In this document: one piece after another, positions 14,054 through 17,720 of the stretch
Layout: every line of letters begins with the position of its first letter
How positions within the stretch are numbered: the stretch's first letter is position 1
DNA from: G963674505 sp964575975
GTDB lineage: Bacteria; Desulfobacterota; Desulfobacteria; Desulfobacterales; SKZT01
DNA length: 17,720 nt
Direction: 5' to 3'
Assembly (NCBI GenBank): GCA_964575975.1
Contig: CAZNTU010000110.1
Coordinates: 1 to 17,720 of the forward strand
Program-made: the position numbers and the translations under genes
Notes under the pieces: model-generated
What the model was told of the DNA's origin: nothing
Databases searched by the model: none
Seen by the model: only the letters and a program-made list of their open reading frames with translations

Positions 14054-15397
14054 ATGAAACAAATTTGGAACGAAATCAAAACAGAACTGAGGAACCAAAT
14101 TCCGAACCACAGTTTTAAAATGTGGATTGAACCGTTGGTTTTCGAATCCCGCGAAAACAATGCGATGGTGCTTTCGGCTCCCAATTTTTTTTCGCGGAAA
14201 CGAGTGCTGGACTTCTATGCGGCAATGATCGAAAAGGAACTGGCAAACACGGGCGAAGGGTTGAATCGAATCAAGATCGTTATTTCCGAAAAAACCGAGA
14301 AACCGAACAAGGATGAATTCGCGCCGAGTTCCCAGCTGATTCTCCCCATGATCAACTATCAGTCTCAGAACGGGAGGCGCCTTCGTGGCGATTTCACGTT
14401 CGAGAATTTCGTCGTGGGGATGAACAACGATTTCGCCTATTCGGCCGCGCTGGCGTATGCGGCCGGGAAGGCCTCCAGTCAGTACTCGCTCTATCTGCTG
14501 TCGGGCACGGGCATGGGAAAGAGCCATCTTTCCCAGGCGGTAGGGCATTACATCCTGTCGCAGTCCAAGGGGGACAGGGTTTTCTACATCACTGCGGAGG
14601 ATTTCACCAACGAAATGGTCCAGGCGTTCAAGCACAACTGTTTGGAAAAGTTCAAGCAGAAGTACAGGGACGGTTGCGACGTGCTGTTGCTGGAAGACGT
14701 TCATTTCCTGACGGGAAAGGAGCGTACGCAGGCGGAGCTGGCCTTGACGCTGGATTATTTGATCGACGCTCGCAAACGAGTCATTTTCAGCAGTTGCCTT
14801 CCGCCCGGCGAAATCCCCAAGATGAGCGACCAGTTGAGGTCCCGTATTTCCTGCGGCCTCATTTCTCCGATCGAGGCTCCGGATTTCCAGACGAGAGTCA
14901 GAATCGTGGCCAAGAAGGCGAAGGAGAAGGGATACGACGTCACCAGGGAAATTATGGAGTACTTGGCCAGCGAACTGACCGACGACGTGAGGCAGCTTGA
15001 AAGCGGGCTCATCGGGGTTGCCGCCAAAGCGTCGCTGATGGGGACCAAAATGGATGTTTCCCTTGCGGAGAGCGTCGTGACGACCATTTCCAAAAAACGC
15101 AAACAAGTGACGATCGATTCCATAAAGAAGCTGGTTTGCAAGGAGTACGAAGTCACCGAGAAGGATTTGGTCTCGAAGTCCCGGAAACAGAAAGTGGTTC
15201 GTCCAAGGCAAGTCGCGATGTATCTTGCCAGGCGGTTTACCGATTCCCCGTTGGAAGTGATCGGAAAAAGCTTCAACAGGTATCATGCCACCGCCCTTCA
15301 TTCCATCGGCGCCGTCGAGAAGGAACTCAAGAAGAACGGCGCGTTTCAGAAACAGATCGAATTGCTCGAGAAAAAGATCGAAAACGGAAATATTTAG
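14054..15397 (+). CDS. dnaA: chromosomal replication initiator DnaA (divergent type)
   Basis: A 447-residue protein with the full DnaA layout: domain I (1-80; IWNEIKTELRNQIPNHSFKMWIEPL), a short linker, an AAA+ domain beginning near DFTFENFVVGMNN, and a C-terminal helix-turn-helix (PRQVAMYLARRF, then NRYHATALHSIGAVEKEL). Walker A is SGTGMGKS (150-157), with Ser where most DnaA have the first Gly; Walker B is LLLEDVHFL with GKERTQAEL after it; the arginine finger region is QLRSRISCGL. It opens the origin by binding DnaA boxes with ATP. The ATG follows GGAG (14046-14049). It is not linked to dnaN or recF but lies between uvrA and a GlcD-like gene. It could be the sole DnaA or a second paralogue. 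Confidence 0.93.
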   Translation: MKQIWNEIKTELRNQIPNHSFKMWIEPLVFESRENNAMVLSAPNFFSRKRVLDFYAAMIEKELANTGEGLNRIKIVISEKTEKPNKDEFAPSSQLILPMINYQSQNGRRLRGDFTFENFVVGMNNDFAYSAALAYAAGKASSQYSLYLLSGTGMGKSHLSQAVGHYILSQSKGDRVFYITAEDFTNEMVQAFKHNCLEKFKQKYRDGCDVLLLEDVHFLTGKERTQAELALTLDYLIDARKRVIFSSCLPPGEIPKMSDQLRSRISCGLISPIEAPDFQTRVRIVAKKAKEKGYDVTREIMEYLASELTDDVRQLESGLIGVAAKASLMGTKMDVSLAESVVTTISKKRKQVTIDSIKKLVCKEYEVTEKDLVSKSRKQKVVRPRQVAMYLARRFTDSPLEVIGKSFNRYHATALHSIGAVEKELKKNGAFQKQIELLEKKIENGNI

Positions 15398-15444
15398 AAC
15401 CCATTCTCCTACACATTTTCCGATTTCTCCTTATCTTCCTGTTC

Positions 15445-16830
15445 ATGAATATCTCTGACAAGACTATCGAAAAAATAGAAGCCATTGCGGGCAGGGAAAA
15501 TTGTTCCCGCAAAAAAGAGGATTTGGTCTGCTACGGCTACGATGCCGCCGCCAGGAGTCGTGTTCCCGACTTGGTCGTCTTTCCGGAAACGGCGGAAGAA
15601 ATTTCCTCGATCTTGAAACTGGCGAACGAGGAAAGATTCTTCGTCGTGCCCCGGGGAGCGGGGTCCGGAATGAGCGGGGGCGCCGTTCCCGTGCAAGGGG
15701 GCGTGATTCTGGCCTTTTCCCGTATGAACCGTATTTTTTCCATCGATACGGAAAACCTAGTCGCCGTGGCGCAGCCCGGGGTGGTCACGGGGAAGTTCCA
15801 CGCCGCCGTCGAGAAAAAGGGTCTTTTTTACCCGCCCGATCCGGCAAGTTCCGATTTCTCGACGCTGGGGGGGAACGTGGCCGAGTGCGCCGGAGGGCCT
15901 AGGGCGGTAAAGTACGGCGTCACGAGGGATTATGTTTTGGGCCTTCGGGCGGTTTTGCCCACGGGCGATACAATCCGGACCGGCGTGCGCACCGCGAAGG
16001 GAGTGGTGGGCTACGACCTGACCAGGCTTTTAACGGGTTCCGAGGGAACGCTGGCCGTGATCACGGAAATCACGCTGAAACTGCTGCCTCTTCCAGAAAC
16101 GGAAAAAACGGCCATCGCGTGGTTCGACCGCATGGAGGACGCCGCCGAAACCGTTTCGGAAATCATCCGGAGAGGGATCGTGCCCCGAAACATCGAGTTC
16201 ATGGACAACGCCTCCATCGTATGCGTGGAACACCAACTGAAAATCGGTCTCCCGGTCGATGCCGGGGCGATGCTGATCATGGCGGTGGACGGTTCTCCGA
16301 ACGAGGTGGAGACGGGCGTAGGGAAGCTCGCCGAAATCTGTCGGTCCAAAGGGGCGAAGGAGTTTCGCGCGGCGGCCGACGATCTCGAGGCCAAGGAAAT
16401 ATGGCGGGCCAGAAAGGCCATATCCCCCGCGCTGTTCCAATACGGACCCGACAAAATCAACGAGGACATCGTGGTTCCGAGGAACAGGATTCCGGACATG
16501 GTCCGGAAAATAAAGGAACTTAGGGAGAAGACAGGCCTGAATATCGTGGCTTTCGGCCATGCGGGCGACGGCAACATCCATTTCAACGTCATGTTGGACA
16601 AGAGGGACAAGGCCGCCTTGCTCGAGACGGAAAAAACCGTCGAAATCCTGTTCGACTACACCCTCGCCCTGGGCGGCACGATCTCCGGGGAGCACGGCGT
16701 GGGGATCACCAAGGCGCCGTACTTGACAAAGGAGATAGGTCCCGCGGAACTGGCGCTCATGAAAAACATCAAGAAAACGTTCGATCCCAACGGCATCCTG
16801 AATCCCGGCAAGATTTTCCCCGCTTTTTGA
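15445..16830 (+). CDS. FAD-linked 2-hydroxyacid oxidase/dehydrogenase, GlcD type
   Basis: A 461-residue flavoprotein of the vanillyl-alcohol-oxidase fold. The FAD-binding PCMH domain (about 35-215) includes PRGAGSGMSGGAVPVQGG, LGGNVAECAGGPRAVKYGVT and GVVGYDLTRLLTGSEGTL; the C-terminal FAD-oxidase domain ends with FGHAGDGNIHFN and GGTISGEHGVGITK, both family signatures, and NPGKIF. The family oxidises glycolate, D-lactate or related 2-hydroxyacids and passes electrons to Fe-S partners (GlcF, quinone or Etf). The substrate cannot be decided here, and no GlcE/GlcF gene is adjacent. The ATG at 15445 lies 47 bases after dnaA in a pyrimidine-rich stretch without a ribosome site, yet the protein starts exactly where the family does. 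Confidence 0.93.
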   Translation: MNISDKTIEKIEAIAGRENCSRKKEDLVCYGYDAAARSRVPDLVVFPETAEEISSILKLANEERFFVVPRGAGSGMSGGAVPVQGGVILAFSRMNRIFSIDTENLVAVAQPGVVTGKFHAAVEKKGLFYPPDPASSDFSTLGGNVAECAGGPRAVKYGVTRDYVLGLRAVLPTGDTIRTGVRTAKGVVGYDLTRLLTGSEGTLAVITEITLKLLPLPETEKTAIAWFDRMEDAAETVSEIIRRGIVPRNIEFMDNASIVCVEHQLKIGLPVDAGAMLIMAVDGSPNEVETGVGKLAEICRSKGAKEFRAAADDLEAKEIWRARKAISPALFQYGPDKINEDIVVPRNRIPDMVRKIKELREKTGLNIVAFGHAGDGNIHFNVMLDKRDKAALLETEKTVEILFDYTLALGGTISGEHGVGITKAPYLTKEIGPAELALMKNIKKTFDPNGILNPGKIFPAF

Positions 16831-16923
16831 GCTTCTCTTGCCATGAAAACCCCGTTGGCAGGCGTATGTCTGAAACTACACTTTTTATCAAAAAGGGTTT
16901 GATATTCTGCCCGAATGAGTTTA

Positions 16924-16962
16924 CAGAAAATGCCGGTGTTTGTTTGGATTGAACATTTTCTG
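16924..16962. repeat. 9-bp perfect inverted repeat upstream of the acidic secreted protein
   Basis: CAGAAAATG (16924-16932) and CATTTTCTG (16954-16962) are exact reverse complements, 21 bases apart, ending 18 bases before the start codon. Possible operator or leader hairpin. Nothing else clear is seen in 16831-16980, apart from a seven-pair stem without T tract just after the GlcD-type gene. Confidence 0.5.
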
Positions 16963-16980
16963 CAAACATATGGAGGGATT

Positions 16981-17376
16981 ATGGACGGAACGAGAAAGAT
17001 ATCGATCACGGTTTTTCTGGTTCTCGGATTGGTTTTCACGGCGGCAGTTTCGTTTGCGGCATCCGAGGAGGGCCCCACGGTAATCATCGTCGGCTCCGAC
17101 GAGAACGACACTCGCGAACAGGGGGAAAAGCCGGCGGGAACAGCGGAGGTTCGATCTCCTGTCACCATTATAGAAGGGGACGAGCCTGCCGAGGAAGGAA
17201 ATTGGGAAGAGTACGAGGATGGCGAATCTGATAGCGGAGCCGAAGGGGGGTATTTGGAGGAAAACCGCTCCGTCGAACAGGGCGAGGAATATTCCGGAGA
17301 AGACGAAGGGAACGAGGATTACGGAAGGGAGGGCGAACCCGGCGAACAATACGGGCAAGAGAGTCAAGAAGAATAG
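16981..17376 (+). CDS. secreted, highly acidic low-complexity protein
   Basis: A 131-residue protein starting at an ATG with GGAGG (16972-16976) just upstream. Residues 1-26 form a Sec signal peptide: basic start (MDGTRK), hydrophobic core (ITVFLVLGLVFTAAV) and a VSFA-AS cleavage site. The mature part starts with a short ordered stretch (TVIIVGSDEN; a related PVTIIEGDEP follows later) and then is dominated by Glu, Gly, Asp and Tyr (EGGYLEENR, GEEYSGEDEG, GEQYGQESQEE), so it is probably disordered and periplasmic or extracellular, perhaps cation-binding. No known domain is recognised. The TAG stop at 17374-17376 is followed in frame by 19 more acidic codons before TGA at 17434-17436, so the stop may be a recent mutation or read through. 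Confidence 0.75.
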   Translation: MDGTRKISITVFLVLGLVFTAAVSFAASEEGPTVIIVGSDENDTREQGEKPAGTAEVRSPVTIIEGDEPAEEGNWEEYEDGESDSGAEGGYLEENRSVEQGEEYSGEDEGNEDYGREGEPGEQYGQESQEE

Positions 17377-17515
17377 TCCGAGGAAGGCGAAGACTCTGCG
17401 GGCGAACGGGAAACGCAGGAAATTGGGGCTCGCTGATCGGCTCCAATAGATGGGGCCGAAAACCGTCGGAACAAAAACGGGAGGAAACCTCGATGCCGAA
17501 TTTTCGAAATTTCGG

Positions 17516-17586
17516 GCAGCATGTTTGCAGCCTGTTTTTAGGCGGGCGAAGGGCGCCGGCCAAGACCGCCGCTGCAAACATGCTGC
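17516..17586. repeat. 71-bp palindromic element with perfect 16-bp arms
   Basis: GCAGCATGTTTGCAGC (17516-17531) and GCTGCAAACATGCTGC (17571-17586) are exact reverse complements around a 39-base loop that contains a further stem, GGCGG (17541-17545) with CCGCC (17566-17570). It lies between the acidic protein gene and the putative minus-strand gene end. No T tract follows on either strand. It may be a REP-like or miniature element, or a strong RNA structure. Confidence 0.8.
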
Positions 17587-17665
17587 TTTCGAAATGGCCG
17601 GTGTTAAACCCAAGCCTGAATTTTTAATCGGATCAGCGGATCGAAACGATTCTCCTTAGGTGGGC

Positions 17666-17720
17666 TTAGTCCATTTCCTCCATTTCCGCCTTCCAACTGC
17701 ATTGTATGCAGCCCTTGACC
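17666..17720 (-). CDS. possible 3' end of a minus-strand gene
   Basis: Read from the right edge on the minus strand, one frame gives VKGCIQCSWKAEMEEMD and a TAA stop (17668-17666). The CxxC and the acidic C-terminus look protein-like, and the position, convergent with the acidic protein gene across a palindrome, is plausible. Seventeen residues are too few to name a family, and another frame is open for a similar length. Confidence 0.35.
   Translation of the reverse strand, partial: VKGCIQCSWKAEMEEMD

Noticed and set aside
16915..16980. Upstream ATG at 16915 for the acidic secreted protein
   Set aside because: It has no ribosome site, and it would add a non-signal stretch ahead of a clean signal peptide that begins at 16981 after GGAGG.
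17450..17659. 69-codon plus-strand open frame over the palindrome
   Set aside because: It runs through both arms of the inverted repeat, has no ribosome site, and shows no protein-like motif.
1..17720. CRISPR array, tRNA or rRNA genes, insertion sequence, prophage
   Set aside because: No regularly spaced repeats, no cloverleaf or rRNA-like segment, and no transposase, integrase or phage structural genes were seen in the readable sequence.

Overview
The window is a stretch of ordinary bacterial chromosome, GC-rich in its genes, with one AT-rich intergenic block upstream of dnaA and a 100-N scaffold gap at 10197-10296. The gene set suggests an anaerobic Gram-negative bacterium. The clues are a selenocysteine-containing, NuoG-fused formate dehydrogenase, an unlinked DnaA of the kind I associate with Desulfobacterota (old Deltaproteobacteria), a GlcD-type oxidase, and small metal-binding proteins. 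The lineage is an inference from protein style, not from a marker-gene comparison.

Layout. 1-849 (+): 3' part of a WbpA/TviB-type UDP-sugar 6-dehydrogenase. 850-2616 (-): an rnd (RNase D) and small alpha/beta-hydrolase pair that converges on it with abutting stop codons. 2869-5006 (+): thrS followed two bases later by a 72-residue Cys-rich protein. 5058-7820 (+): one long formate dehydrogenase gene with an in-frame TGA (selenocysteine) at 6186-6188, a SECIS-like hairpin directly after it, and a strong intrinsic terminator at 7848-7882. 7885-8345 (-): remains of a HIRAN-domain gene. 8518-9375 (+): an Rpn/PD-(D/E)XK-like protein with a C-terminal nonapeptide repeat. 9620-10192 (+): a protein with two TFIIB-type zinc ribbons. 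Then the scaffold gap, an FmdB-type zinc ribbon (10434-10637, +), uvrA (10669-13512, -), the AT-rich region 13525-14053, dnaA (14054-15397, +), a GlcD-like FAD oxidase (15445-16830, +), a secreted very acidic protein (16981-17376, +) whose coding character continues past its TAG stop, a 71-bp perfect-armed palindrome (17516-17586), and what may be the last codons of a minus-strand gene at the right edge.

How it works together. Most genes are independent housekeeping units (tRNA charging, RNA processing, excision repair, replication initiation). The metabolic genes are the formate dehydrogenase, which brings its own electron-relay Fe-S domain but has no NuoE/NuoF-type partner next to it, and the GlcD-type 2-hydroxyacid oxidase. 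I did not find a defence island, CRISPR array, prophage or insertion sequence. The most rewarding points are the recoded formate dehydrogenase, the decayed HIRAN gene, the peptide-repeat protein, the possible leaderless start of uvrA, and the amber stop within the acidic secreted protein.
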